Below are positions 22,197-39,507 of a stretch of 64,000 nucleotides of DNA, one piece after another. The notes below the pieces were generated by a model. The model ran no database searches. It saw nothing but the letters and a program-made list of their open reading frames with translations, and was not told where the DNA came from. Numbering within the stretch: the first letter of the stretch is position 1; the number at the start of each line of letters is the position of its first letter. Source of the DNA: Chytridium lagenaria (taxonomy: Eukaryota; Chytridiomycota; Chytridiomycetes; Chytridiales; Chytridiaceae); contig JAHLKC010000004.1 in NCBI GenBank assembly GCA_025449115.1, positions 62,001-126,000 of the forward strand, written 5' to 3'. A program made the position numbers and the translations under genes.

Positions 22197-25102
22197 ATGT
22201 TTGGATACTTGACGAGGGGGAGGGGAGGTGCCTCGGATGCATCAACAAAAACATTGCCTGGGAGCTTTCCTCAGAACAATGCTCAGGGAATACCATCAGC
22301 AAACGTGGGGGCTGCTGATGATATTTATTCTTTTGATAAGAAGGTTTGAAAGATGATGAATTCTTCCATTATTGACTAATGAAAGCAGCATGTATCAGAT
22401 ACCGGGCTAAGATCATCTGCCGGAAGACCAATTGGAACAGTATCAGTGGGGTTTTCGAGAACAGGGAGGCTTTCAACTTCTATGGCTGATCAGGGAGGAA
22501 ATGGTCCAGACCAATGACATCTGTCAGAGCAGCCGGATATTCAAGTCGTGGCCGCCCCGGGATGACATCTGGAGCAATGTTTGACCCATTTAATCAAGCT
22601 GGTTCGTGATGCTAGCATATACATGTTGTTTGTTTTAATATATACAAGGTGGGGCTTCCGCGGAGAAACAGGCAGAATCTCTTCCAGAGGAGCAGATTAA
22701 AGCTTTAGAAAGAAAAGTTAGCCTACTTATCGAAGAGTCAGCCATGGCAGGCAGCGATGGGGATCTTCAGCTTGCTTTGGAGAAGGCCAAAGAAGCAGCA
22801 AAAAGGGAGCGGGCATTATCCAAGCAGAGAGAGCAGGCGGGCTTAGGCGACCAGATTAACTTGGACCTAACGTACTGCGTACTTTTTAACTTGGCAAGCC
22901 AGTACCATGCGAGCAAGCTGTATCAGGAGGCGTTGAACGGATACGCGGTTATCGTGAAGAACAAGATGTTTAATCAATCAGGAAGGCTTCGAGTAAACAT
23001 GGGAAACATATACTTTGAGCAGCAAAAGTACTCTCAGGCCGTGAAAATGTACAGAATGGCACTCGATCAAATTCCCAACACAAATAGAGACATAAGGTAT
23101 TATATGATACACACAAGTCGCTAACGGTCAGATTGAAAATAATGAGAAATATTGGAAATGCATTTGTGAAAATGGGGCAGTTTCAAGATGCCATAACATC
23201 ATTCGAGTCCATCATGGAAAGCAATCCTGACTATCACACAGGTATAACCAATGATATCTATCTTATCTCACAATTTAAGCATTTAATTTAATTCTCTGCT
23301 ACTTTGCTCTTGGAGACCGAGAACGCATGAAGAGGGGTTTTCAGAAAATCGTTTCGATAAAAATGTCTACGGTAGAGCAGTATGATGAGGGAACGAGTTC
23401 CAGTGCACATGAACCCATCGAGGACCATGAAGTCTTCAACGAAGACTCGCTACGTGCCATCGCACGCGAACGGTGCGCACATTTTAAATGGTGTTGGCGG
23501 TTTTAACAGGAATGTAGGAGACTCGCCTGTGAAAGATACCTCATCCTTGCTGCTAAATTGGTGGCTCCAAATATCGAGAGTAGCTTTTCATCCGGATTTG
23601 ACTGGGTGACAGAAATGATAAAGGCTTCACCGCACGCTGAAATTTCGAGTGAATTAGAGATCGCCAAAGCAATTCAGTACCTAAAAACTAAAGATTTCAA
23701 AAAGGTATAACAACCATGTGAACCAGAGTATTCATTATGTTAGGCAATCGAGACTTTAAAGTCTTTTGAAAAGAAGGACCGCAAACTAGTTGGGACAGCA
23801 GCTACCAATCTTTCTTTTTTGTATTTCTTGGATGGGGATTACAAGCAGGCAGAAAAATATGCGGAGTTGGCTATAAACACCGATAGATATAACGCAAAAG
23901 CGTTGACAAACCGGGGTAATTGCTTTTTTCAAAAAGGTTTGTTTTTTGAGACTTAATTAAATTAACCAATGCAAGGAATGTACGATAAGGCAAAAGAGTT
24001 TTATCAAGAAGCCATTAACGTTGACGCCGTTTGCACTGAGGCCATGTATAACTTGGGTAAAGAGATATAATTGTTTCTGGGTTAAATATTCCTTATAGGT
24101 TTGGTTAACAAAAGACTTGGAAATTTTGCCGAGGGACTTCAGTGGTTCGAAAAAATTCACGCAATCCTCAGGAATAGCGGAGAAGTCATTTTCCAAATTG
24201 CCGATTTGTAAGGAGTTACTACTTGCGTTGCTAATCCTCGTCGTTACAGATTTGAACGCAAAGGAAGTTTACAACAATCTATGGAATGGTACAATGTATT
24301 GATATCGGTTGTCCCAACGGATCCTGGTGTATTGGCTAAACTAGGGAATCTATTTTTGAAAGATGGCGATAAGTCACAGGCGTTTCAACACTACTCAGAG
24401 GTAAAAAACAACTAAATGATACGTTTCTGACGTAAACAGTCGTATCGCTACTTTCCTTCGAACATGGAGGTCATTTCATGGCTTGGCGCGTACTACGTTG
24501 AATGCGAAGTATACGAGCATGCAATACAATTTTTTGAACGTGCAGCCGTGATTCAACCTGGAGAAGTTAAATGGCAATTGATGATAGCAAGCTGTTACAG
24601 ACGTAGTGGCAACTATCAGCAAGCCTTTGAAACTTACAAGCGCATCCACGAAAAGTTCCCAGAAAACGTTGAATGTGAAACATATGTCGAATTTCGTGGC
24701 TAATTGTACTTAAGGTCTTCGCTTCTTGGTTAGAATATGCACTGATTTGGGGATGAAAGACGTGCAAGATTATGTTTCTCGGCTGGCTCGCATTGAAAAA
24801 GCCCGAGAAAGTATAAGTTCAAATTCTGAACCAAGGACATCGATTGGGAACCGTGGTGTTGAGGATGAATCTCGATCTGCTCGATCAAAAGACAATATGT
24901 CATCTTATGATGACAGAGGGCAAGGTTCGCATCTTATCTTTAACATCGGCGACTAATCAAATTGATAGATAGCTATTCTTCAAGGCCAAAAACAGCTTAT
25001 GTAGGACTTTCATGTAGCAATGTGATGTACTAATATTCTCGATAGAAGAAGGCGGCTGAAGAGGATGACTGGCAAGATGACGTGAATACTCTTTTACCTT
25101 AA
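22197..25102 (+). CDS. IFT88: IFT88, intraflagellar transport TPR protein
   Basis: IFT88 is a core IFT-B subunit needed to build flagella. I chose the ATG at 22197 (MFGYLTRGRGG); upstream readings lack an ATG. An acidic/aromatic motif (ADDIYSFDKK) and RPMTSVRAAGYSSRG precede the TPR array. Conserved blocks are DQINLDLTYCVLFNLASQYH, LRVNMGNIYFEQQKYSQAVK, YLILAAKLVAPNIESSFSSG, ETLKSFEKKDRKLVGTAATN, INTDRYNAKALTNRGNCFF, WFEKIHAILRNSGEVIFQIA, SYRYFPSNMEVISWLGAYYV and YRRSGNYQQAFETYKRIHEK. An acidic tail ends WQDDVNTLLP at a TAA (25100-25102). About a dozen short introns are present. One-base shifts are inferred near 22506 and 23475-23550. The match to animal IFT88 is collinear over the whole length. 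Its presence implies a flagellated stage. Confidence 0.95.
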
Positions 25103-25233
25103 ATTTATAACTTCCCTATCCTATTTATTATATAATTCATTTAATAAAGTCGTAAGAAACAAGTCAGAGGTCTTCAGAAAAAACTCCAGAAAGAAAATTT
25201 CAGTTTGTTCCTCAGTTGCAAGGACAGAGCGGG

Positions 25234-26673
25234 ATGGCATTCGTCGGGTCTACTATCTCTCTGATATCGACGTCCGAGGTTCGATATGTGGGAGTTTTGC
25301 ATTCAGTCAATCCGGTTGCATCAACTGTGGCCTTGGAGCAAGGTAATACGCCTTGCTCTTTCTTAGACGAATGATACATGTTGTCCTCATTGCTATCCTC
25401 TCTTACCAATAAATAAGTTCGCTCCTATGGAACGGAGGGCAGGATCGGTGATCCAGCTCAAGAAATGCCTGGGTCCGATCGTCTCTTTGAGTTCATAGTA
25501 TTTCGCGGAGGGGATATCAAGGACCTTAAAGTATTGACTCTGCCGCCGACTCCAACTCAACCACCCCCGAATGTGCCTAATGACCCTGCCATTATCTCGG
25601 TATAGTTATCATCGTAGAAATTGATCTTTAATGTTGGGCATCAGGTCGGAAACCACCCAGGCGCCTATGCTGGTCCTCCTGGACAATCAGCCACGTCTTT
25701 TGCGCCGGTGAAGGGATACACGGTGGGCCATGCTTGTTTTGCAATAAACTTACCTAGTCATATTGCCGTTCAGGGAGAAAGCATCTCGGGCGGGAGACTT
25801 TGCCTGACATGAGCAAGCTGTCCCTTTCTCAGCCGGCTGCTGACGATACCCAAACGTCAGATGGCGTTAACAAGGTTCCAAGCGTTCAGGAATCAAAGGA
25901 CAATTCGGAAGCTGCCATTGTTTCTGATGCTGAACAGACAGAGGGAGATCATTCCATCAGAACGGCGGAAGGTCGAACTCAAATTTTAATCGCGGATATC
26001 AAAACTATAACAACAGTGGTAATCAAAACTTCAATAATGGTAAAGCTAGGAGTGTTAGCTTCCTTTTTGTCTAAAACAATTTCATGATAAGGCCACATGA
26101 GATACCCTGACCAATCTGGTTTCAATCAGAGGGGTCGCGGAACGGGCAATTACAGAGGCGGTGGCGGTGGCAACTACCGTGGTCGAGGTCATCCTGGAAG
26201 CAACCACGGAGGAAATCGTGGACCGCGGACAAGGATTCCTGACTCCGATTATGATTTTGAATTAGCGAACGCCAAATTCAACAAAGAGGAGAACAAAGTA
26301 GAGATGAAGCCGTCGAAGACGGAGGATGCAGGGGAAGCCGAACCTGGTGAAGTTGCCGATGCCGAGCCTACGTCTCCGTCGACATTCTATGACAAAACTT
26401 CTTCGTTCTTTGACAATATCTCGTGTGAAGCAAGAGACAAAGCAGAAGGAGAAAGGTTTGATTTTTTCAACACGGTTTTGCTGATATTTCTTAAGACGCA
26501 GAGTCAGACAGAATGAGGAGCGTCGCCTGAATATGGAAACTTTCGGACAGGTTTCTATTGATGGTTATCGTGGTGGCTATCGCAGAGGAAACTACAGGGG
26601 AGGTCGTGGTGGTCAAAGGGGTGGAAACAGGGGATACAACAACGTTCGCAATGGCCCTCCCTCTAATCAATAA
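25234..26673 (+). CDS. SCD6: Scd6/Lsm14 mRNA-decapping activator
   Basis: Scd6/Lsm14 represses translation and promotes decapping in P-bodies. The LSm domain begins MAFVGSTISLISTSEVRYVG and continues in exon 2 with SYGTEGRIGDPAQEMPGSDR and LFEFIVFRGGDIKDLKVL. A Pro-rich linker follows. The FDF motif is SDYDFELANAKFNKEE (about 26250), the FFD box FYDKTSSFFDNISCE (about 26385), and the TFG box NMETFGQVSIDGYRGG (about 26535). RGG repeats lie both before the FDF motif and at the C-terminus. Order and motifs are complete for the family. One frame shift lies near 25955 (a switch into QNGGRSNSNFNRG). Introns of about 45-60 bp are clear at 25350-25417 and 25599-25645. The gene starts 131 bp after the IFT88 stop. 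Confidence 0.93.
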
Positions 26674-26761
26674 ATTGCTTTTTGAGAAATTGATGTGAAG
26701 TGCATGTTCCAAAAGGATTTGACGAAAAGAAGGATTTGAAAAAAATCACAGCCCGGAAACC

Positions 26762-33536
<6,775 letters not shown>

Positions 33537-33602
33537 ACTAGTTTTTTTTTTCAAAAAAGATTTACAATTGAATTGATTTTATATGAATTGAATTGAACCA
33601 TC

Positions 33603-34972
33603 ATGAAAACTGCAAGCATCTCGCTGAATGTCGGTCTCTTGACGGGAAAGTCGTTCTCGGTGGATGTCAGACTGACCGACACAGTCAACGACCTCAAAAG
33701 GAGAATAGAGGAAGAAGAATCTATTCCTCGGGACTCGCAAGTGTTGATTTTCCGAGAGAAACCCTTGGCAAATGAATCATTCATTGGCGACTTGGGCATC
33801 AGGGAGGGATCTAAACTTCAGCTTGTTGTCCAAATGAATGGGGGTAATATGTCTTATGATTTGTTTTGACTGACAAGTTTGAAAAGGTCCTGGTCCACCA
33901 GTAAGAATCCGGAACCCCGTCAAGAAGGATGATTCCATCCTGTTCCTCTTGTGCAAACAAGACCAAGGACTGTATATGCTCGAGCTCCACGTGAAGGGGG
34001 ACTCTGGGTCACCGGCGTCAAAGCGATTATTAAAGTTGGCAGATGGGCAAACTTTAAGGGTTGTTTCAAATGGAGGGAAGACCATTTTAATGGGAATAAA
34101 TCCTTCTGAGCTTAGCGACATGGATGACGGCACTTCAAGACCAGGATCTTCAGATTCATCTATATCGACATCCTCCTTTCTCACATATTTAGACTCTTCT
34201 ACAGGGAGCTCTGCTATCGCCTCTTGTGTTCCTTCGCAATCAACTTCCCGCAAAACATCAGCCTCATCTTCCAAGTTTCAACGAAGCAAATCTTCAGCCA
34301 TGCAATTGCAGAAAAGAGGGCGAAGTCCAAGGCCTGCAACCGCCATATCATTTATGAGGCAGCCCAATAATTTAACTCAAATTACATTTGTGAAGTCACG
34401 CCCCGCTACGGCAGCAAAAGCCGGCTCTGGGGACATTCAAAGCAGTTTTCTTTTGGATAGTGCTAGCCAGCCGCAAGAGGACAGACCAAGTGCCAGAGGA
34501 CGCAGTGCCAAGACTGTCCGCTTTACTGCTGAGGCGGAAGAAACGTTGCAGCGGGCATCGTGTCAAACCGCCACACCACCGGAGGCGAAACGCGTATCAC
34601 GGACGTCTACCAGATCTAAAATAAGTGAAGAGCAGTCGAAATCTAAGAGAAGCGGATCATCGTCATCATTGAAGGAAAATACCGCATTACAATCATTCAC
34701 CTCAGACACGAAGTCAAGAAGAAGTTCACCGTGGACCCCAACAACATCAACTGGGATGAAAAGAGAGGAGCCATTTAAGTACTTTTGCTCTATGTGCAAG
34801 AAAGAAGCTTCTTTTCTCAACATCTTTTAAATGCCGATGCACAAGGACATTCTGCTCCATTCACAGATATTCAGATAGACATTCATGCTCCTACAATTAC
34901 CGAGAGGCTGCAAAATCAGAATTAATTAAGGACAATCCGAAAGTCATCGCAAAGAAAGTTCATGAGATATAA
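33603..34972 (+). CDS. Ubiquitin-like domain plus AN1 zinc finger protein (ANUBL/ZFAND4-like)
   Basis: The N-terminal 80 residues form a ubiquitin-like domain (SLNVGLLTGKSFSVDVRLTD, RRIEEEESIPRDSQVLIFRE, LGIREGSKLQLVVQMNGG). A short exon junction near 33840-33890 leads to GPGPPVRI, common after such domains in this family. The middle is Ser/Arg-rich and probably disordered. The C-terminus is an AN1 zinc finger: FCSMC, then in a shifted frame FKCRCTRTFCSIHRYSDRHS and CSYNYREAAKSELIKDNPKV, ending KKVHEI at a TAA (34970-34972). All expected Cys/His ligands are present once a one-base shift near 34800 is allowed. ANUBL proteins are linked to ubiquitin and p97/Cdc48 biology; the exact role here is inferred only. 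Confidence 0.88.
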
Positions 34973-35015
34973 GATGTATTGCAGATAATAAAAAGTGTGT
35001 AAAATCAAGGAATAT

Positions 35016-35832
35016 TTAATTTCGGCTTGACTCAATAGCATCCAAATCATTAATCAAATCTTGAATAGGCGCGAAATCCTTACGGTCAAGCAGATCAAAC
35101 TCCCTACCGAAAAAAAGAAAATGAGTGAACAGGGAGTTCAAGTGCCCTTCAATGCTTAATTGTTGAATCACGTCAGCATGAGCTGTGTATATGTGCGCGA
35201 AAACCCGAAATAATTGTTTGAAAATAAGCCTGACAGTATTACGAAGTCTCGAGGAAACTCGACCCCTACCGTTTAAAGTAAAAACACATTAGGCACTCTC
35301 TTGACATGCGGAGGCAGGTTCCTTACCAGATCTGGTGGGAAAGACATTTTGATCGTTGATGATGTTTTGAATCCATGTGAAAACGTAGTCTACATACTGA
35401 GGTGCTGGGATTTTTACTGAACGCCGTTGCGAATCAACCCATAAGTAATCGTGACTGTATTCATGTATTCATTAGAGAGATTTGCTGTGTACACGCATAC
35501 CCTGGGCCGGCGCTCATGACAGAACATTCGGAAGCGGTGCAGTATTCAGAAACCACATGATAGAATACGTTTGAATAGTTGAAAAAATCGAAAGCTTGAA
35601 TTCTCAGGGACTATATAACGTTTAAAGCTCACCGTTCGCAGCCAAAAGAACGTCAGTCACACTAGATGACAAGCACAAACCATTCATTTAAATCAACGTA
35701 TCTCGGAAGTGCGCATATCTTTGAAAACGATCCCTTCACCAGGGATGCTGATATGAACGAGGGAGAAAGATATGGCCTATCACGCTCAGAGGAGGCACCA
35801 TACTTGCCCTCCCGCTTATTGAAAAAAGACAT
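35016..35832 (-). CDS. MOB2: MOB2, co-activator of NDR/Cbk1-type kinase
   Basis: MOB2 binds and activates the NDR kinase Cbk1/Orb6 in the RAM/MOR pathway of polarity and septation. The start is MSFFNKREGKYG at 35832, a typical short fungal MOB2 N-terminus. Conserved blocks are ISASLVKGSFSKICALPRYV, VDLNEWFVL, DFFNYSNVFYHVVSEYCTAS (zinc-site Cys), SVMSAGPG, YLWVDSQRRSVKIPAPQYVD, FTWIQNIINDQNVFPTRS, and the last exon REFDLLDRKDFAPIQDLIND, which separates MOB2 from MOB1. The TAA is at 35016-35018. Four or five introns are seen. I did not find a frame break in the blocks I could follow. Its start codon is only 33 bp from that of divergent RPC82. Confidence 0.9.
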
Positions 35833-35865
35833 GCTCTACTGAAAAATTGTGCTCGTCATTGCAGT
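35833..35865. promoter_or_regulatory. 33-bp divergent spacer, MOB2 / RPC82
   Basis: Start codons of the two genes are separated by 33 bp, so the 5' UTRs must overlap or be minimal. No recognisable site. Confidence 0.45.
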
Positions 35866-37794
35866 ATGAATCAAACGCTTTCCTTGTCCTTGCTCAACGA
35901 ACACTTTGGCGATGTTGTGGAAGTATGAAACGGATCTTGCAAGTGCTTTACTTAAAGTATATAGAAAGTCGCTGGAGCTTTGTTAACGAAGGGGCGGCTT
36001 ACTGCTCCCATGATTGTGTCAGCAACAAAACTTCCATCTAGAAGAGTGCATGAGAGTCTTTATGTGTTGATGCGGCAAACTAATTGTAACTGCCATAGAA
36101 AGAACGGAGGGCTCCAGAGTAGTGGTGCATTACCGCATTCATGGTGATAAGATCCTCGCCAGAGACAGGTTTCCTTGGTATCTCTGGCTTGCCGATGATC
36201 TTTTTGGCGAAGAGGTGACGATTTTTTTAAGACTTCATGATCTCATGTATTCAGGGAGCCAGGTTGACTTCCGAATTGTTAAAGCATGGATATTTGAGCT
36301 TGAAACAAATGAAAGCCCTTGTTGATAACTTTGATCGTGTCCTCCCGATCTTTCACGAAATGGCAGACCGAGGTTTAATAACAACCCTTGTCCCAAATTC
36401 CATCTTTCAAGATAAAGACTACACCGCAGATTCAGAAGAGGCATATGATCCTATCAGCACTTCGTCAAAGGTTAGATCCATATTTTAAATGAAAAATAAC
36501 GTTTGGAAGAAAAGAAGTGCACCAGATCGAGGCGCTGCTGAGCATGCTTCCAAGGTTCGTGCATAAAGCATGATTTATATCTATACGTTATTGTTATCTT
36601 CGTTTCCTTGATCTGTATGATTGTATTAATTGGGTATTTGTAAAGAAATTGAAGCTCCAAGAAGTGGCAATCGAAGGATAGCTCTGAGAGAGTGAGTTCA
36701 TCATTGGTCCACCTTTTCTCCATATCTAATAATTAGGAGCTGTCAAACGATCATTGGTGTGTCAACTACTCTGTGTTTCACTCATACTTGCGTTGCTCGG
36801 TAAAAACAGAGAGTACTTTCTTATTAACTTATTAAGGCCCTTTCTAAATTGATTGGACAAGAGCGAGGAATAGCATGTGAAGAAATAGTGGCGGCATTTT
36901 TGCAGCCCGATGGAAAAGAATTGAGCATGGAAACAAGTAGCTGTTGTGAAAACTTCATTTTAACCTTTTTAGAGACGACGTCCATGTCTACAATATCTTC
37001 AAGAATTAGGCCCGGGAAGGTGCCGAATTATGTTACACGATCATCATCGTGGATTGATGAGCATCTCAGTGGCCTTTTACAAGATCCCTCGAGGATCATA
37101 ACGAGAGAAGAGGAGAAAGGTGGTGGCCAGTATAAGTTTAATCTTCGAAATGGCGTCGATTATTTGAAGAAGAATGTAATTGAGTCTCATATCGAGATAA
37201 ATTCGGCGCGGTCAGTCTTCGCATATGGAGATTGCTCTACATTAAGGGAAAACTCAACGATGCAGAGGTAAGTCACGCATAAAATATTCTGACTCAAACA
37301 TTTTAAGATATCCAAAATCGCGATGGTGTCCGGTAAAACTGCTAGACAAAACCTTTCCTCCTTGCTTCAATCCGGAATGGTCTCCATTCAGGTGGGATAT
37401 GCCTTCATTCTTTATTTGGTCGTCCTTTTTTAATCGGATTCCGATCGCAATAATAATTACTTGTTTTTAGGAAGTTCCAAGAACGGCTGACTATGCTGCA
37501 GCAAGAAACTTCTATCTTTGGTATGTGTCTCTCAGCAAATGCGTGCAGAATCTCGGCGAGTTCACATATCAGGTGTTGCTGAACTTGAAAATACGTCGTG
37601 GGAAGCTTTTGGAGGAGAATTATAAGCTCATTGAGAAATCCGAAAGATCAGATGTGATTGCGGATCCCTCCGCTCTTCTTGACTGGGAGCGGGCGTCATT
37701 GGATAAGTTCTACAGTACTATGGGTATACTGCGAGTTTCCGAGATTAGACTCAGCAAGTCCCTTTTGATCCTGAAAGACTTTGAGATTGAATGA
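35866..37794 (+). CDS. RPC82: RNA polymerase III subunit RPC82 (RPC3/C82)
   Basis: RPC82 with RPC34 and RPC31 forms the Pol III-specific trimer that opens promoters with TFIIIB. Exon 1 reads MNQTLSLSLLNEHFGDVVE. After an intron KVAGALLTKGRLTAPMIVSA completes the first winged helix. YRIHGDKILARDRFPWYLWL, ADDLFGEE and LTSELLKHGYLSLKQMKALV form the second. Later blocks are VNYSVFHSYLRCS, ERGIACEEIVAAFLQPDGKE, KGKLNDAEISKIAMVSGKTA, and EVPRTADYAAARNFYLWYVS, a strong signature of RPC82. The C-terminus is helical (EKSERSDVIADPSALLDWER), ending DFEIE at a TGA (37792-37794). One-base losses are needed near 36084 and 37220. As the gene is essential, these are likely sequence errors. Confidence 0.92.
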
Positions 37795-37869
37795 GTTGGA
37801 ACGCCGTAGAGCTTAGAAAATATATTTATAGATGTACTGTGTTGTTTTTGATTTGCTGCATGCTTCTAT

Positions 37870-38718
37870 ATGCCCGTGATTGTCAAGTTTTCGAACGGAC
37901 TTGAAGACAGCCGCATCGATGTACCCAACGCAGAATGGGCGGTTCAAGACCTTATTGCACATTTGCGGAGTAGCGATCCTCTTCTCCATGATAAACATAT
38001 TCGAATTTTGTATCAAGGCCGGCTTTTGAAGAAGGACTACAAATTATTTGATGCGTTCAAGTTGAGTTTGCCACATGGTGCAGAAAACATTACAGCATCA
38101 TATGTAGTCGTTCACTGCGCAATTTCAAGCCTTGATGATCGGCATGCCGAAAGACTTGCGGTATCTGATGCCTGTAACTTCATAGTAACTATTTAGTCCA
38201 CTGGCATCTCAGCATCATCACGTGGATTCGATCGGTTGCTCGAAATAGGTATAAAATATATACGTCGACGATATAAATGTTTGAAGGTTTTTCTGCCGAG
38301 GAAGTTGATAATTTACGGACTCAATTTCATTCTATTAGAGGCACCGATGTGCATGGTAATTTAAGAAACAACATAAGTTTAACATACAAAGTGAATTTCG
38401 ATACGGCAAGGAATGCTGAAGAAGAATGGATTGATAATGCCACAGTTCGAGATCGAGAGTCAAGTAATAATTCAATTAGCTTTTCTCTAATGCATGTAGA
38501 CGAGGAGGAAGGGTCAAATATGGATGTGTTGATAGGACTACTAGCCGGTTTTTTCATGGGCGTTCTTGTGTTGTTTTGGATAAAAGAACACAGTTTATTT
38601 ACCCGGCGTCAGCAAATGGGAATTATTGCAGGCTTACTGTTAAATATTTCCTTCGGAATTCTCGTGCGTTTTAACTTCTGTATCTCGTACTAACTACGGT
38701 CGGCAGAGAATGAAGTGA
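37870..38718 (+). CDS. DSC3: Dsc E3 ligase complex subunit 3 (ubiquitin-like, membrane)
   Basis: The Dsc complex is a fungal Golgi/endosome membrane ubiquitin ligase that activates SREBP in some species. The N-terminus is ubiquitin-like (VIVKFSNGLEDSRIDVPNAE, HIRILYQGRLLKKDYKLFDA). A small second exon holds SSRGFDRLLEI and the third continues GFSAEEVDNLRTQFHSIRG, the conserved Dsc3 C-terminal region, then EEEWIDNAT. Two membrane helices follow (MDVLIGLLAGFFMGVLVLFW and QMGIIAGLL LNISFGIL), with the typical FTRRQQMGI between them. A final splice from about 38665 to 38706 would end the protein RMK at a TGA (38716-38718); without it, translation stops at 38693. Domain order matches the family exactly and no frame break is needed. 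Confidence 0.9.
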
Positions 38719-38751
38719 ATAATCAATGGATGTAAGACTCGTCTATATTGA

Positions 38752-39478
38752 TTATTTGGAAGATGTGCTTGCCATGTTGGAAGTGGTCATCATGGGGATT
38801 TCGATGGGGATTGGCTTCTCGTTAAAAATGACTTCTTCGGTGTCCTCGATGTTAGTCAGTTGATGCTCATTGCGTTCGTAGACTAAGCAGACGAAATCGA
38901 CTTTATCATTTAGTGCAATCATGGGGTGATGCCAGACACCAGCACGATAATTGAACGCCTGCGTCGACGAGGCAACAAAAGCTTGCAGAGTTCTCCATCT
39001 GGTTTGTCAGTAATCGGATCATTTGTAGCGACGATAAGGAGATAGCATTGAGCACTGTTGCTTGAACTATTTGTCATGGGAATAAACATTTGGGTCGAGT
39101 GCTTGTGCCTCTCCAGAAGTCTTTTTCACAGATTATTTGAGATTTCATCGTATAGTTATACCTTATATTGACCGGCCGTTCGTGTTTCGGGAAAGATCGA
39201 AATATGCATACGTTTGGTCGTGCTGCAGGAGCGTCAGCCCTTGAGAAGAAGTCAGGATCCGCCTACAATAGGAAGAACCTACTCCGAAGAATCCCTCAAA
39301 TTCGCTAGCGTGGTTAAGTGATTGTATCGCTGTGCAGTTCTATTGAACATTAATAGTGTTCTTCACTCTACAATATTCAATACCCTTGGTTTGCCATAGT
39401 GAAGACATTAGAATCGTCGACGCTGATCACATCCCCGTAGGGTGCGAATGCTGTTTTGGTCAATGGCTTTGCCTCCAT
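38752..39478 (-). CDS. DAL3: Ureidoglycolate lyase (allantoin degradation)
   Basis: This enzyme splits ureidoglycolate to glyoxylate and urea, a late step of purine breakdown. The start at 39478 reads MEAKPLTKTAFAPYGDVISV. The next exon gives NQGTAQRYNHLTTLANLRDS, then ADPDFFSRADAPAARPNVCI with FRSFPKHERPVNI, and LLERHKHSTQMFIPM, all conserved. The catalytic-region block TLQAFVASSTQAFNYRAGVW followed by HHPMIALNDKVDFVCLVYER is clear. The TAA is at 38752-38754. One base is missing near 39000 (between KPD and RTLQAF). The allantoinase gene 9 kb away acts in the same pathway. Its start lies 29 bp from that of the divergent unknown gene. Confidence 0.9.
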
Positions 39479-39507
39479 GAACAACGAACAAAAATTGTTA
39501 AACAAAC

